Source of the DNA: Thuidium tamariscinum
Taxonomy: Eukaryota > Streptophyta > Bryopsida > Hypnales > Thuidiaceae
DNA: 64,000 nucleotides
Assembly (NCBI GenBank): GCA_947034885.2
Contig: OX344757.2
Coordinates: forward strand, 4,402,001-4,466,000
Direction of reading: 5' to 3'
Below the pieces are notes generated by a model. It ran no database searches, was not told where the DNA came from, and saw nothing but the letters and a program-made list of their open reading frames with translations. The stretch's first letter is position 1. Every line of letters begins with the position of its first letter. Position numbers and translations under genes: made by a program. This document shows positions 34,911 to 46,772 of the stretch, piece by piece.

Positions 34911-36262
34911 ACCCCTAAATGCCCAAGCCTTTTCAAGTGTGTTATGACTATGGAAAAAGTGCATTGGCTTGTAGTCATCTCTAATGAAGCAAGTTGAATT
35001 TTTTTCAAAATCTAATTGTATAGATGTTTAAAGAATTTGTTTATTAATAAGTACTTAAATTTTGAGTGCAAAATTGTATAGGAGTTGTGAAATTATAAAG
35101 AGAGAAGAGTACATTTTCTATATTTAGTATGTTGCCTTTACCCACAATGTTTCCCAAATTTGCATATAAATTTCTTTTGGCATTGGAGGTGACATAAACA
35201 ACTACATAGAGTGTTAGCTCACTACAATGCACTTCTAAAAAACTTGATTTCACATGAAAAGCTATTAAACTCATTACACAATCCACCTTGCAATTGTTGA
35301 AATGCAATTATTTTTTATAAGTAGAAATTGCAAATAGCTCCAAATCAATAGTTGCATGTTAAAATTTTCAATGGTGAATATCATGAAAACACTTTACACT
35401 TTCGATTGGAACCATTCTTGAAGCAAATGGATACGTACAATTTCTTAGATCTCAAATCCAGTGAAATTGCTAAACACTAGGAAATGAAGAAAAATTGGCA
35501 AGCTTTACTCTTCACTTTTGGTACCATGTATGCCTTTGAAGACCTCTCAATAATCATATATGAATTTTTTTCAGTGAAAAATGAAAGTTTTCAATAGTTA
35601 ACCCTTAAAACTGCCTAAAATTTTTTTAAGACAGTTAAAGGAATTTGACTGCCCACTCAGAAATGGGCCTGAAATTTCAGATCGACCATATATGGTCAAC
35701 TAGGCAGTTAGGGGTTAAGTAGAAGTAGGTCCAAGATTGATAAAAAAAATTAGATTGTTAATAACTCGAAGATGGAATTGAGACACAATAGTTTCAAAAG
35801 TGAAATTGTTCAAGACAACAAACTAAATCTTTTCAAACAATCTTTTTTGAAAATTTTTCAAAATTACACTCAAAAATGTATCCTATTAGCTATTTTTTCA
35901 AGAAGTTGATTGGATATCCTCAAACAAGATTGTTCAATTATAGTATTCACATAATAATTGAAATAGAATGAATCAAAGCTTTACATATAGACAAAAATAT
36001 CATTTCTAAAAAATATATATTAAATTTTATTTCAAGTTTTTATGGATTTTTTTCACCCAAGAAATGTGAAAATTGTGTTTTAAATGGCATAACTTTTGCT
36101 CTTGGGCACCAATTGAAATAAAAATTAAACTTTTACAAAGCTAATAAATTTTTGTTTTAATCTATTGGGAAGGTTTCAACAAATTTCACCAAAAATTAAG
36201 ATCATAGAAACTTGCCCAAATTCCTAAACATCCCAAGAAGAGACTCTTTATCCTTTAGGGGT
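34911..36262. mobile_element. Possible longer relative of the ACCCCTAAATG family
   Basis: Left ACCCCTAAATGCCCAAGCC at 34911 and right TTTAGGGGT ending 36262, both with TA flanks. The interior does not obviously match the 640-bp copies, and it contains the small MITE at 35601-35715. The pairing of these two ends is tentative. Confidence 0.35.
35601..35715. mobile_element. 115-bp MITE with ACCC..CTGCCTA termini, TA target
   Basis: Left ACCCTTAAAACTGCCTA, right TAGGCAGTTAGGGGT, TA on both sides. It holds an internal palindrome near ACCATATATGGT. Confidence 0.75.
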
Positions 36263-38843
36263 TAATGACAAATTATTGCCCTATAGTGTATATATATAAT
36301 TATATATGTCCTCTAAGCACCACTAAGTCACCACCTAAACCAACAAAAAGTACATTCATAATAAACACTTTATGAATCCTCCTTCCCTAGCAAAATTCAT
36401 CAAATTCTAATGAATATATTCTTTTTTGCCACATATTGTATGCTAAAGTTATATTCAAGTATAACTTTGACAATATTGATCTAATGGAGTCAAAACATGG
36501 ATATGAACAAAGATGATTTTCATCAATGTTTTTTCCAATAAAATCAATTTGGAAGAGAATTTTGAGATTCAAAAATATGCCACACTAAAGGTTTTAGGGC
36601 GATTAAGTATTACTAAGCACCCATTCTTAGGAGAATAGAGTTGAAATTTTTGAGAAATGGTTTTTGATGAAACTACCAACTATTATATAAATACTATCCT
36701 AAAATCAATAAATTAAGTGTTGTTTCAAGGCATGAAAAGGGAGATTTTTCCTAATTGCATTTGATACATAGATACCAATAAAATGGTGCATATTTTGGTG
36801 ACTACCTTAGTTAGTGATAAATGCTGACATATCCTATTAAATGGTTGTTTCATTAAAGTTGAAAAAAAATAGTTCAACATGTCTCCCAATTTTTTTATAA
36901 TTTTATAATTTTTACTATCTTTCAATGGTATCCAATGTCTTAAACAAAACTAAATTAGTACAACAAAGAAATTGGATATTTTATAATTCTGATTTGATGA
37001 TATAAAAATTAGACCTCCTTGCAAAAAATCATCTTCTCAAGTTGTCATTTGTATTTGTGCAAGTGATTACTATAGCCTTTTGAAGTATCCATCAAAGTGG
37101 TTGTATGTGCTCCTTGAGGTAGAACATTAAGAATACTATGTACCTAGAAGATACATCTCACTTCCTGGTCCTACAATTAGTCTTCCTTCAAGCACACAAT
37201 CTTAGCTGTCTAAATAAGGATACAATAAAAGATATGGATATGGTTATAAAATTTGAAATACAAAATATGGATATAGATGTGGTCATTGAATTCAAAATAC
37301 AATATACATATGTATTCACGTGAATTCATATGGATACAATCCATATCGATTGCACTCAATATAGATTCTACAAGAATTTAAAGATGACGTCTAATTTACA
37401 ACCATAATACATTATTTCATTATACAAAAAGATATGATGAAACTTTTGAATGTAAATGTTTTACAACCAATAGCAAATTATATGAGTATCCCTTTTAAAT
37501 TTTTTTGTAAAAGCTTAACAATCAATGGTTGAATGAGATGTTGCCCCAACTTATGTTTTCATATTTGATTTTCTAAAAAAATAACAATTTGTTACTATTT
37601 ACCAAGAAGATGCAATTGTATCTTCTTGGTTTATTATGGTAAGATATGCAATAAAAAACATTTCAAAAGTTTTTGAGCTATTTGCAACAGAAAAGGTAGT
37701 TTTGAATGTTCTTTTATGATAAAAGGCCTTGGTCCTTTAAGAGTCAAACAAATAGATATAATTTAATTTTTCTATATCAATTTTCAAAGAAGATAGATAA
37801 AGTCTAGGTTTTGCTATTGCACAAATATCCATGACCGTTCATGTAAGAATTCAAACTCAAGGGAGAAGTCAATTTGACTATCAATTTGTGACTAAATCAC
37901 TTGTATTATAGAATAATATTGTATTTTTTTCATGTAGAACATGATTTTACAAATTATATAAAGATAATTCAATTTTTATTCTTACTTTCAAGGATAATAA
38001 TTTGGTAACTAGTATATTACCTATGCTATTAATAGGATGAATGCAATCCTAGCATTAGATGTATTTCTGAGGTCTCCAATAGATTTTTTTAAAAATTTGT
38101 TATCCTTGTTGTAAACCATTGTATTATTTTTAGAATATTAAAAAATAAAAAACAATTAACAATTAATATTTAATTAAAAATAAAAAATGATTCAAAAATA
38201 ATATTTTTCTATAAATATTTTAAAAATATTTTAGAGTTAAATTAATAATTTTACTTAACATAGTAATCTCTTGACCATGTCAACTTGTTGATTTGGCAAT
38301 AGCTTTTGTGTTCCCTACAATTTGAGAATTCCATGCTAGAACTCAAAGGCTTATTTAGGCTTTAAAAAGACTTTGATGACTTCCTTATCAAGGGACCATG
38401 TTACAAATAATTTGTTAGGGCAAGACCACAAATCATCATGCACATGCATTATCTAGTATAATTGAAATGCCAAAGGTGTTATTGTATAAATACATATATA
38501 CATATATGTGTGTATGTATGTATGTATATTTGTTTATCTTTATACTCCTTAATTATCTATATTGATTTTTTTACCATTGACAAATGGTCTTGGTAACTAG
38601 TTAATATCGTAATTGCTATTTATAATGGAAATGGAAATCAATCATTCTATAATTCATTGAAAGTCAATTACTATAGAAGACCTCAATTTTTTGTTGCGTT
38701 TTTCACATAAAATTATGAGGATGAATAGTCACACTTTTGTCCTACATAGAAGGATTTCCTATCATATATTGTACAAAAATTGTCCATCACGTCATTCATA
38801 AATTAAAGAAAATATCAATCACAATTAAAAAGACCATGACAAT
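36263..38843. other. No gene recognised
   Basis: AT-rich DNA with microsatellite tracts at 36290-36310, 37228-37350 and 38491-38530. No coding signal. Confidence 0.5.
38491..38530. repeat. TATA/TGTA microsatellite
   Basis: Alternating ATACATAT runs lead into (TATG)n repeats. Confidence 0.85.
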
Positions 38844-39102
38844 CATTAGAAGGAATTTGAGGGAAGAGAGGGCTATTTCATTGCTATTACCTTTGTTGTC
38901 TAGAAACTACAAACTAGCCCCTACAATGGAATTTTTAAGTTTTTGAATTTTTTTTTCAAAATTCTTTAAAAAAAATGATGTTAAGATATCAATTATATGT
39001 AACTCTATTTTGACCATGTTAAATTGTGGACATTGAGTAGTTCCTACAACTCCCACAATGTAGGAACTTGCAATCTTCTAATGCCTTCAATCCCTTCTAA
39101 TG
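38844..39102. mobile_element. CATTAG-family MITE, copy 3
   Basis: Left CATTAGAAGGAATTTGAGGG, right end reversed CATTAGAAGGGATTGAAGGC. The interior has the family motif GTTCCTACA..GTGGGA. Length 259 bp, no coding capacity. Confidence 0.72.
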
Positions 39103-39442
39103 ATGTCAACATTCCCACCCTGCAAGATTTAGCTTATCACCATTTTAAATTCCATCACTTGTAGGAGAGGGCTCATAAATCATGTAGGCTTTTGCACTTG
39201 TCCACTAGGAGGCTCTGAAATGGATAGTTGATCATGAGAAAATGAATTGTGGATTCCATTGAAGCATGCTAAGATTTGTTTTTTACTAATTGAATGGATG
39301 GTTTTAGAGTCCCAATGGATTCATTCCTAACTAAGTAGATAGGTGTCTATTGATTATATTCAAAATAAAAATTGGTTGTTGAACTACCTTCTTTTAGGTG
39401 TTAATTTTTTTGAAATAATGATCATAAGAGGATTTTTAGTTG

Positions 39443-39545
39443 GTTTAGAAGACTGTGAGTTTTTGGACTATGGGAACTCGTTGAAAGTTGCCACTTAGGT
39501 GATCTGATGTGGCGAAGATACTGCCACATCAGATAATAATATTTA
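39443..39545 (+). repeat. CATTAG-family fragment
   Basis: Diverged direct copy of 34658-34770 (TTAGAAGACTGTGAG, GGGAACTCGTTG, ATACTGCCACATCAGAT), followed by a long A/T tract (39540-39660). Confidence 0.55.
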
Positions 39546-39904
39546 ATTAATATTTTAATATTTTTTCAATTATTTTTAAAAAAAATTAAAAAACTAAAAA
39601 AATATTTTAATATTTTAATATTATTTAGATTTCATTTCATTTCATTTAAAAAAAAATCTGACCAGCAATGACTAGTTCACAGATTGGGAAACACGATTGA
39701 AACGGTTTCTTAGAGTTTTGAAAAATCTTTTTATGTTATTCAAGCATTCATTTCAGTTTTTAGAAACGGATGCATTTAGAAACAAATTCTATTACTTTTT
39801 ACATGTTGCAGTGCTAGTTTTTGAACCAAGCCAATTTTTTTTTAAACTATGCATGTATGGATTTGCAAGGCCTACTAATCACAAATAGGGCCTTATGTTA
39901 GACT

Positions 39905-40084
39905 GTATTTGAAAATTTATAATTAATTCATTAATGCTTCAAAAAATATGAAATGACTTATGTCAAATTCCTTATCTATTTTTCTTTGATCGAAAAATAC
40001 GCTAAAAATATTCCCATCTTAGGATATACATGGAAAAGGTAGACCAGCTCTTAAATGAGCGGTTTCTAAGCCTCCTTCTTTAAC
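39905..40084 (-). mobile_element. AGGTAGGAGG-family MITE, truncated copy
   Basis: Keeps one terminus (AAGCCTCCTTCTTTAA at about 40068-40083) and the inner motif AAAAAATATGAAATGACTTA. The other terminus is not recognisable. Confidence 0.65.
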
Positions 40085-40170
40085 ATCGTTTACAATAGAG
40101 ATTATAGTAGGGTAGTCTGCTTTAAAAGCAACTATGTTTTAAATGCAACCTCTATCTAGTAACGACTGGC

Positions 40171-40377
40171 ATGTTGTTTGAAATACGTACTACTATTAAT
40201 GATGAATTAGGTAGGCTTAAGTGGTTGCTTTTAGAGCAAACTACCTTAGTTGGCTGTAATTGCGACCTATTTCTTCAAACCGTCCTTGCAAGAGGCTACA
40301 TAATAGATTATACATGTTTGTTAAATCAATATGTGGTGGTCACTAAATCAATTGTGGATATTGCTAGAGCAGTTTAA
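40171..40377 (+). pseudogene. 68-codon open frame, possible remnant of a plant DUF247-type gene
   Basis: Encodes LLLEQ followed about 25 residues later by YTCLLNQYVVVTKSIVDIARAV. That spacing and pattern (AFEQ... then YxxFMxxLxxTxxDV) faintly recall DUF247 proteins. The GC content is slightly higher than around it. There is no convincing upstream part. Treat as an unassigned ORF remnant. Confidence 0.2.
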
Positions 40378-40429
40378 GAGTCATTCTATATTCATTTTCA
40401 CTTCAATATGAGACATAAGTTAATAACAG

Positions 40430-40690
40430 GTACAGTAGAAACTCCCAAAACTGTCCAAATAAGAAATTCAGTATAATTGGAGGCAACGTTTTCTAAAAAT
40501 GATATTTTTCTAGTATTAGCGAGTGAAAATCATGAATATTCAAATAAATAAATAAAATTTGGATACAGTATGTAATTTCTACAAATTTTCAAAGTGTTGG
40601 CTCCATAGACTTGTGGAACCGTCCTGTAGGTACCCCCTAAACTGAACCCTGCAAAAATCAGCACTGAGCCAACCAAATTTCCCTATGTGT
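40430..40690 (+). repeat. Dispersed repeat shared with 48990-49240
   Basis: CAAAACTGTCCAAATAAG, AATTGGAGGCA, GAGTGAAAATCATGAATATT, AAAGTGTTGGCTCC and GGAACCGTCCT all recur in reverse at 48990-49240. A short piece near 15715-15740 is also related. Confidence 0.65.
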
Positions 40691-41610
40691 CCTTCAGTTG
40701 TGTCAGCAAATTACAATCATACATGTGGCAAACACATTAAAGGAAGTCTACTGACGCATTTGGGTGAATCTACAGTCCATTGCAAGGAAGAAGTGCGGGA
40801 GTGGGTGTTTTGCCCTTAGATTCAGTTTCTTTTGAGCTCAATGTACAAGTGTCAATTTTATTGTAAAAAATGAAAAAGAGTCAACTTTGTCAAATTTTTA
40901 CAAAACTAGTATGGCACATTCTTCTCCCATGTGTAGTTAAAGGTTTGTTTAAGTTTCCTCCCGGCTGCATTTTGGAACCTTGCATGCTCCTTGAAGCATC
41001 TTGTAGCGCTAATATTTGAAGTGGCCTTATCTTTTCTTGGTTTCTCCCAATTCAGATTAAGTGATCCCTAAGATTTAAAATAGGTACATATGGCTGATAT
41101 CTTTGGAAACTCTTTATTAATTCAGAAAGGCTCATAAAATTATGGCACCTCTTCCATTTGGTTCTGGAACTCTCTGTCTTTCGGTAGAAATTATGTGAAA
41201 ATTCTTCTCTGCATGTTTGGACCATTAAAAATAGCAAGAATCCCGTAAAGGGTTGCTTTCCAAGCACCCCAAGATACCTTAGGCCAAATCCAAATGCAAA
41301 AATTCAAGTGAAATTGTTTTGAAGCCCGGCCAATGGTTTGCTCACTGCAAAACGCAAATGATCAAATCTCTTTACAATATCCTTAATTTCACCACATTTG
41401 GTAATGTGCTTACTTTTTCACTCATTAGGATATAAGTTAACCTAGTAGCGCCATTGGTGCCAAATTTTGGCATTTGGCTGACTTCGAAGGGTCTGGAGAA
41501 GACCAGAACATTAGTTTTTTCATTCACTTTTTTTTAATGACCTTTCATGTTCAGTTGTAAAGAGTCTCCTATTGAGTTTTTAGTCTAACTAATGTTTGTT
41601 TTCATGTAGT
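40691..41610. other. No gene recognised
   Basis: Slightly less AT-rich than the average. A minus-strand frame at 41267-41052 has no recognisable product. Confidence 0.4.
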
Positions 41611-41843
41611 TGAGAAGTAATTAGAGAAAACGGATGGCAAAATTTGCCATCTTAGTGTATTTTGAGAAATTGAGTAAATCTGAAATTTCTCCTTGAAAAT
41701 GACATTTTCTGAGTTTGAACCGAACTAATGAAATGAAGGCCTTCTAGTCTAGTTTCTATTCCAATTGGAATTTTGAAAAAATTCATAAAATTGAATATTT
41801 TATTGCATTTTGAACTTTGGCTTCATTTTCAATGTCAATTGAA
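41611..41843 (+). repeat. Dispersed repeat shared with 15873-16098
   Basis: Starts TGAGAAGTAATTAGAGAAAA and runs to the A/T-rich TTTTATTGCATTTTG region. Inverted relative to the other copy 25 kb away. Confidence 0.7.
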
Positions 41844-42212
41844 TTTTAATTATAGAATGGCACAAAATTCAAGTTCACCTATTGATGATTGTCATTAATA
41901 TGTACACTCATTGTGAAATTTTCAGATTTTTTGAGATAATTTTCTATTTGATATGATTTTTTCTTCACTTTCTCTTCAAAAATTCTCAATAAAATCAATT
42001 TTTCTCAGAAGAAAACTCTAAATTTTTTGTGAAGCAGAGAAGCCATTTACTTCTACCTCTGAAAAATAAAAAAATAAAAAATATATACATATTTACTACC
42101 AAAATGGTAATAAACTGAGTGCCAAGCAAAGAGGCTTCAAACCAATGGTTATAGATTTGTCCTTTAAAGGTTAACTTATTCACACAAATTCCCAGTTGAG
42201 TCTAGACAATTA

Positions 42213-42450
42213 AGGTAGGGGACTGGAAAAACAACCTTTTACCAGCTAATTTGCATTTCGGGGAAGCTAAACTCCTTAAAACATTTTTTAGTAAATTTTC
42301 GTGGTAACAAAAAATGGAATTTGCATCTAAACCAAGTCGTTTCATATTTTTTGGACCTTCATGGAATTAGTTATGAATTTTTGAAGTTGAAAACACAGTG
42401 GTTTCAAAAAAAGCCCCCCTCTCGAAATGTACACTTTTGGTACATATTAG
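42213..42450 (+). mobile_element. AGGTAGGAGG-family MITE, 3'-truncated copy
   Basis: Starts TTAAGGTAGGGGA and carries CATCTAAACCAAGTCGTTTC and GAATTAGTTATGAATTTTTG. The sequence diverges after TGTACACTTTTGGTACAT near 42445, without the closing terminus. Confidence 0.7.
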
Positions 42451-42744
42451 AGGCAAAATCTACCAGATCGCTTTTAGAGACAGGGTTGCAATTGCAACCC
42501 TGTACCTTAGTCTCAAGAAAAGATCGATTCATAGAACTTCTAAGGAGTCCAACATAAGTTGCATGCAGACCAAGTTAAAGTCAAAGTCAAATTGTCTAAC
42601 TACACTCACAATGGTACACTCTCCTTTAAGCTATCCCCCTGAAAAGATCCTTTCCAAGTATTCCCCCACCTTCCAAAAATTGGGAGCTGTTTAAAAAAAA
42701 TTTGTCCCTCTTCCAATGCCATTGATCTTAAAAAACAACTTGGG

Positions 42745-42900
42745 ATATGAATACAAGATACTATACAATATGAATACAATATAGATATAGATTTGGATAC
42801 AAATATGGCCATGGATATGGGATATTATATGATATGAATATGGAATATTATATGATATGAATACGGATATAAGTATCGATATGAATTTGGGCATATATCT
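42745..42900. repeat. GATATGAATA-type low-complexity tract
   Basis: Repeated GATATGAATA, GATATGGATA and ATATTATATG words. A similar but shorter tract lies at 37228-37350. Confidence 0.75.
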
Positions 42901-43000
42901 CATGTCAAATGCTAAACCTCATCCCACTTCAAAATTTTTAATTAGGTCGGATGGGGGGGAGGTGTTTCCAAACTCATTGGGGACATTGACTACATTGACT

Positions 43001-43335
43001 CGGGTAGGAGGTCCACACTCCACAAAGCACCCATCTAAGAGCTAAAATTGAATTTTCAAGAAGTGAAATTTCTTGAATTATTTTCCAGAAGTATTTTTTG
43101 GAAGACAAGTGCAATTGGAATCTAAATCTACCCAAGTTGATTCATATTTTGGAGCTTTGTGAAATTAGTTATGAATTTTTGAAGTCAAATGGCAGAGGGC
43201 TTTTAAATTGCCCATCTTCTTAAATATACACAATTTGTACATTCATGTAAAAATGAAAAAGAAACATGTACAAACAATGTACATTTGGAAAGGTGGACAA
43301 TGTTAGAGCCTGAGTAGTTTTTGAGCCTCCTCCCT
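43001..43335 (+). mobile_element. AGGTAGGAGG-family MITE, copy 5
   Basis: Starts CGGGTAGGAGGTCC and ends GAGCCTCCTCCCT followed by TA. The interior matches the family (GAAATTAGTTATGAATTTTT). It lies 39 bases from the next copy in the same orientation. Confidence 0.8.
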
Positions 43336-43374
43336 TAATTGTGTTTCTCACCAAACTTTCTATAATATAACTTA

Positions 43375-43701
43375 AGGTAGAAGGCTTAGTAATCACCCAT
43401 CTAAGGGCTGAAATTGAATATTGGGGAGGTGAAACATCTTGAAATATTTCTCAATATATTTTTCTTCATAGACAAGTAGAATTGACATCTAACTGAAGTT
43501 GTTTCTTATTTTTTGGAGCTTTGTGGAATTAATTATCAAATTTAGAAGTTGAAAGGGCATAGGGCTCTAAAATGGTGCCCTTGCTAAAATATCCAATGTC
43601 ATTACACTGCTGAAGGCTATGAAAAAGCAACATGTACAAATACTGTACATTTAAGTTAGGGCACCATTTTAGAACCCGCTCTATTTAAGAGCCTTCTATC
43701 T
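43375..43701 (+). mobile_element. AGGTAGGAGG-family MITE, copy 6
   Basis: Ends AGGTAGAAGGCT and AGCCTTCTATCT-type termini (right side GAGCCTTCTATCT) with TA flanks at 43373-43374 and 43702-43703. With copy 5 it forms a pair; both are followed by TTCACCAAACT.TCTAT, so the pair may come from a tandem duplication that included flanking DNA. Confidence 0.82.
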
Positions 43702-43732
43702 TAACTTATTTTTCACCAAACTCTCTATTCTC

Positions 43733-43920
43733 GTCCGAAATGACCCTAAACTACCAGATGAAGGCGGAAAGGTACCCAAACCGAATGGAGAGGTTGCGGG
43801 TTCGATACCTGGTTGTGACAGGTGGTTTATCTAGCGTAAAAGCAGCCTTTCTTCCTGATGGAAAACCCTTGCAGTGTGTTCTTCAACACGCTTGTGTAAA
43901 AAAAAACAAAAAAAAAACAT
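43733..43920 (+). mobile_element. tRNA-derived SINE with poly(A) tail and 9-bp target duplication
   Basis: TCTATTCTC stands on both sides (43724-43732, 43921-43929). The body holds an RNA polymerase III B-box-like GGTTCGATACC (about 43798) and a weak A-box candidate about 45 bases before it, and ends in an A-rich tail (about 43899-43918). Length near 188 bp. Target-site duplication, internal pol III promoter and A tail together define a SINE mobilised by an LI-type machinery. Confidence 0.75.
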
Positions 43921-44539
43921 TCTATTCTCACAATTCATTATACTCTACCATATTTGATCTAGAAATTTGAATCCAAATTTGTGGCAAGCCTTTCATTTTT
44001 CTCATTTCTTTTGAAATTTAACATTGAAACAATTATTATTGCAAGATCATTTTTTCACTCATTTTGGGCCTTAAAAATAAAGACTTGTTTCAATGCATGT
44101 GGAATTTAGTAACCTTGAGAATGAGCATAAGATGTTGACATCTAATATTTTATACATTCAAAAGAGTCAATCAAAGCACAATTTTAGTTATGATCAAATA
44201 TGAATTACCTTGAAGTAATCTTTACTTACATGTTATTAATTTTGCAATCTATAAGTTGAATTGAAACCAAACTTTGTAGAGATAACAAAATCTTCACTTT
44301 CTAGAAAATCCTATGGTTAATTTTGCCCAAAAATGATTCAATGCCTTTTAAGCTTCAATTCTATGTAATATATAAATTTAGGATTTAGAACACTTTAAAT
44401 TGCTGAAAATCTAAAGGATTAAACAATATTCTTATCTATGGAAGAATATTCTTAGATTATTTTTAAGAAAAGACAGATAGGATAATAAAATGGTTGATTT
44501 ATTCATTAAAAATTGCCCATGTTATCACAAGGGAAAGAA

Positions 44540-44830
44540 GGAAAAAAAAGGGCTGACTTCCGCGGTGACCAGTCCATCCTTAAGTCCTTCTGGGGTTAAA
44601 GGGGGCGGTCTCTACAGTGGGTTCCCACACAAGATTTTATGCGTGTGAAGTGCAGTGGGAGTATGCTAGTAGACCACCCACCGAAATATCCTAAACCTGT
44701 GATGGGTCTTGATAGACACGATCTCTCTTGGAAGATCGGAAAACATCTTTCGAATGTTAAGTAATATTCTGCCGCAGCATTGGACTCATCTTTGAGAAAG
44801 TACAGTCACATTTTTGCAGGAAATTAGCAG
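44540..44830. other. GC-richer unassigned block, possibly a retroposon
   Basis: Contains CTTCCGCGGTGACCAG, GGGGGCGGTCTCTACAG, GTGGGTTCCCACAC and a pair CAAGATTTTATGCGTGTG, distinct from the AT-rich flanks. A T/A-rich run (GAAGGAAAAAAAAGG) precedes it. Possibly an inverted SINE-like insertion or the far 3' end of the LEA transcript, but no pol III boxes or target duplication could be placed. Confidence 0.3.
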
Positions 44831-45130
44831 CCTCAAATTGCAAAAATAGTGTTCAACCTCCGAAGATTAACTGAAACTCATAACATCCCGTGTCATTTGC
44901 TCAACCTCGTTTTTCATTACAACAATCAAAGATGAAAAATTCTCAGATTGGAACACTGCCGTGTAGGGTAGTGGCCAAGCACGTTCTGCTCGCTTGGCTA
45001 CAATGAACAACCAGAATACGTTTTTCTTTAGATAAAACTACACGCTACAGATCATCTCATCAGATATTACAGAACAAAACTGAGAAGCAGATGACAACGT
45101 TTAAAACCTCAAAAGCTCAAAACATTACAG

Positions 45131-45320
45131 CAAACCGAATAACTCAAACCTACATCAGATGGGTTTCTTCAAAAAATCTGGCATAACGCACATTCAAGCG
45201 CAGTTAACGTCATTTTGCTACTGTCTCACAACAAACCAAATAATTCAAAAACTGTGTTAGATGCATTTCTTCACAAAATTTGGCATAGTTTACAAGCGCA
45301 GATGTCCTCATTTTGCTACT
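45131..45320. repeat. Two-copy tandem duplication downstream of the LEA-gene stop (probable 3' UTR)
   Basis: Unit 1 (45131-45222) and unit 2 (45232-45320) share CAAACC.AATAA.TCAAA, ATTTCTTCA, GGCATA, CAAGCGCAG and a final CATTTTGCTACT. The copies have diverged by substitutions and small indels. The position, 75-260 bases past the stop codon, makes it likely part of the 3' UTR. Confidence 0.7.
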
Positions 45321-45393
45321 CTAGCTACAATCCTTCTTGAATCCCATGTACAGCCCATATACACTTCTCTTATTTAAGCAACCCACATCTAAC

Positions 45394-46772
45394 TTAGTTC
45401 TTGCCCTTGAAGGCATCCTTGACGTTGTCGGCAGCATCGCTAAATCCCTTCTGCACATTGTCCACCACATTCCCGGCCTCGCCCTGCGCTTTGTTTACAT
45501 TCTTCTCCAGATCCTTCTGCGCGCCCTTACCGCCTCCGAACACCTGGTCCTGTAACAACAGCAAGTACTCGGTCAGACCATGCAACAAGAAATGCAAGAA
45601 TGTTCTTGGTTAAGGATGCATGCAACAAGAAAATTTCTAAGCTCCTTCAAGAATCAGGAAAAGTATACATGCAACAAAGAAATGTTTTAAGTTTCTTCAA
45701 GAAATCAAGAGAAGGATATATGCAATAAGAAATGTTTTAAGCTTCTTCACGAATCAGGAAAAATGGAACGAGAAGGTTAACTAAGCTTCCTCGTGGTTAA
45801 GGATGACTGCATCAAGAAGCGACGGCTTTCTCGAGGCTTAGGATGAATTCAACATGGAAATGCGTGTAAGGTTGTTCAAGGCTAGTAAATGCAATGCGAA
45901 GTGTAAGCTTCTTCAAGGCTCAGGATGAATACAACAAGGAGTGCATGTTTCTTGAAGATTCAGAATCTCGAATTGAGAGACGGTGCATTGCCGAGCCCTT
46001 CAATGCAAATATTTCGAAAAAGACATTCTAAAGTTTCCTAATACTCTTAATGCCTGTTGTGTGCTTGTCGTCACGCATTCATAGACATGTATTAAGATCC
46101 ATTTAGGAAAAGGACGGGGTTTACAAACCTTGAGATCCTCAGCCTGGTTGGCGATCTTGGAGCCGATGCTGTCAGCCTCGTTAGCGCCCTGCTTGGCCTT
46201 GCTCTCGGCAGTGCTGGCAGCGCTCTTGGCCTTGGAGGAAGCATCAGCCTGGCTGCCTTGCAAGTTATCCCTCACGTTCTCAGCGCCCCTCTGCACGGCA
46301 GCGGAGAATTGCTCCCCCGCATCTTGAATGTTCTTTCCAACGCCCTTCTGCAAAAACGAAAAAGGGCAAGCTTCATCAATAACAGTTCCCAAAGCAGTTC
46401 ACACATACACGCGGCAAACAATATTCGGTTGCGCAAATGAAGACTAAGACTAATCTTCGTGCTGCAGGAAGCTCAAATTAATAAGGTTTCACGTCCTGCA
46501 TCGTAAAGATCAAGAACGCAAGTAAAATCCAAATGCAGCCAGCCTTTCAGCCTTGAAACTACTGATCGAAGATAATCAGGCACTATGTTAATTAGTAAAG
46601 CTTGAATGATTGTGCTTACATCTTCGGCGCGGACCACGAGCACAGACCTTCTTGCGGCCACACTCACACCCTGCTGACCAGCATTCAAGCGTTGCCCACG
46701 GAACGAGGACTTGACAACAGTGGCAGGGGATGCCACAGCCACAACATTCATGGTCGCCATGGTCGCAGCCAT
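45394..46772 (-). CDS. Chloroplast-targeted LEA/COR15-like stress protein, 3 exons
   Basis: Exons on the minus strand: 46772-46620 (51 aa), 46347-46129 (73 aa), 45549-45394 (51 aa plus stop). All are phase 0 with GT/AG borders, giving 175 aa. Residues 1 to about 49 are a typical chloroplast transit peptide: they start MAATMATMNVV, are rich in Ala/Val/Ser with scattered Arg/Lys, and end VLVVRA before an acidic residue. The mature part is small and very hydrophilic, made of Ala/Lys/Glu/Asp/Gln/Gly. It has no Cys, Trp, Tyr, His, Pro or Met, and repeats such as SKAKSAASTAESKAKQGAN and NVVDNVQKGFSDAADNVKDA. This composition and periodicity fit LEA-type proteins that become amphipathic helices on drying or cooling and protect membranes and enzymes in the stroma. 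COR15 of Arabidopsis has the same layout. The start was set at the ATG in an AAAATGGC context. Family placement is by composition, not by a signature motif. Confidence 0.85.
45585..45960. repeat. Degenerate ~50-bp tandem repeat inside LEA-gene intron 2
   Basis: Units beginning ATGCAACAAGAAA, followed by AAGCTTCTTCAAGAATCAGG and similar, recur at about 45587, 45619, 45669 and 45719, then decay to 45960. Unit length varies around 50 bases. The array fills most of the 579-base second intron (45550-46128). Confidence 0.75.

Noticed and set aside
43790-43812. tRNA gene
   Set aside because: Only a T-arm/B-box-like segment is present; no acceptor stem or anticodon arm can be folded, and A-tail plus target duplication mark a SINE.
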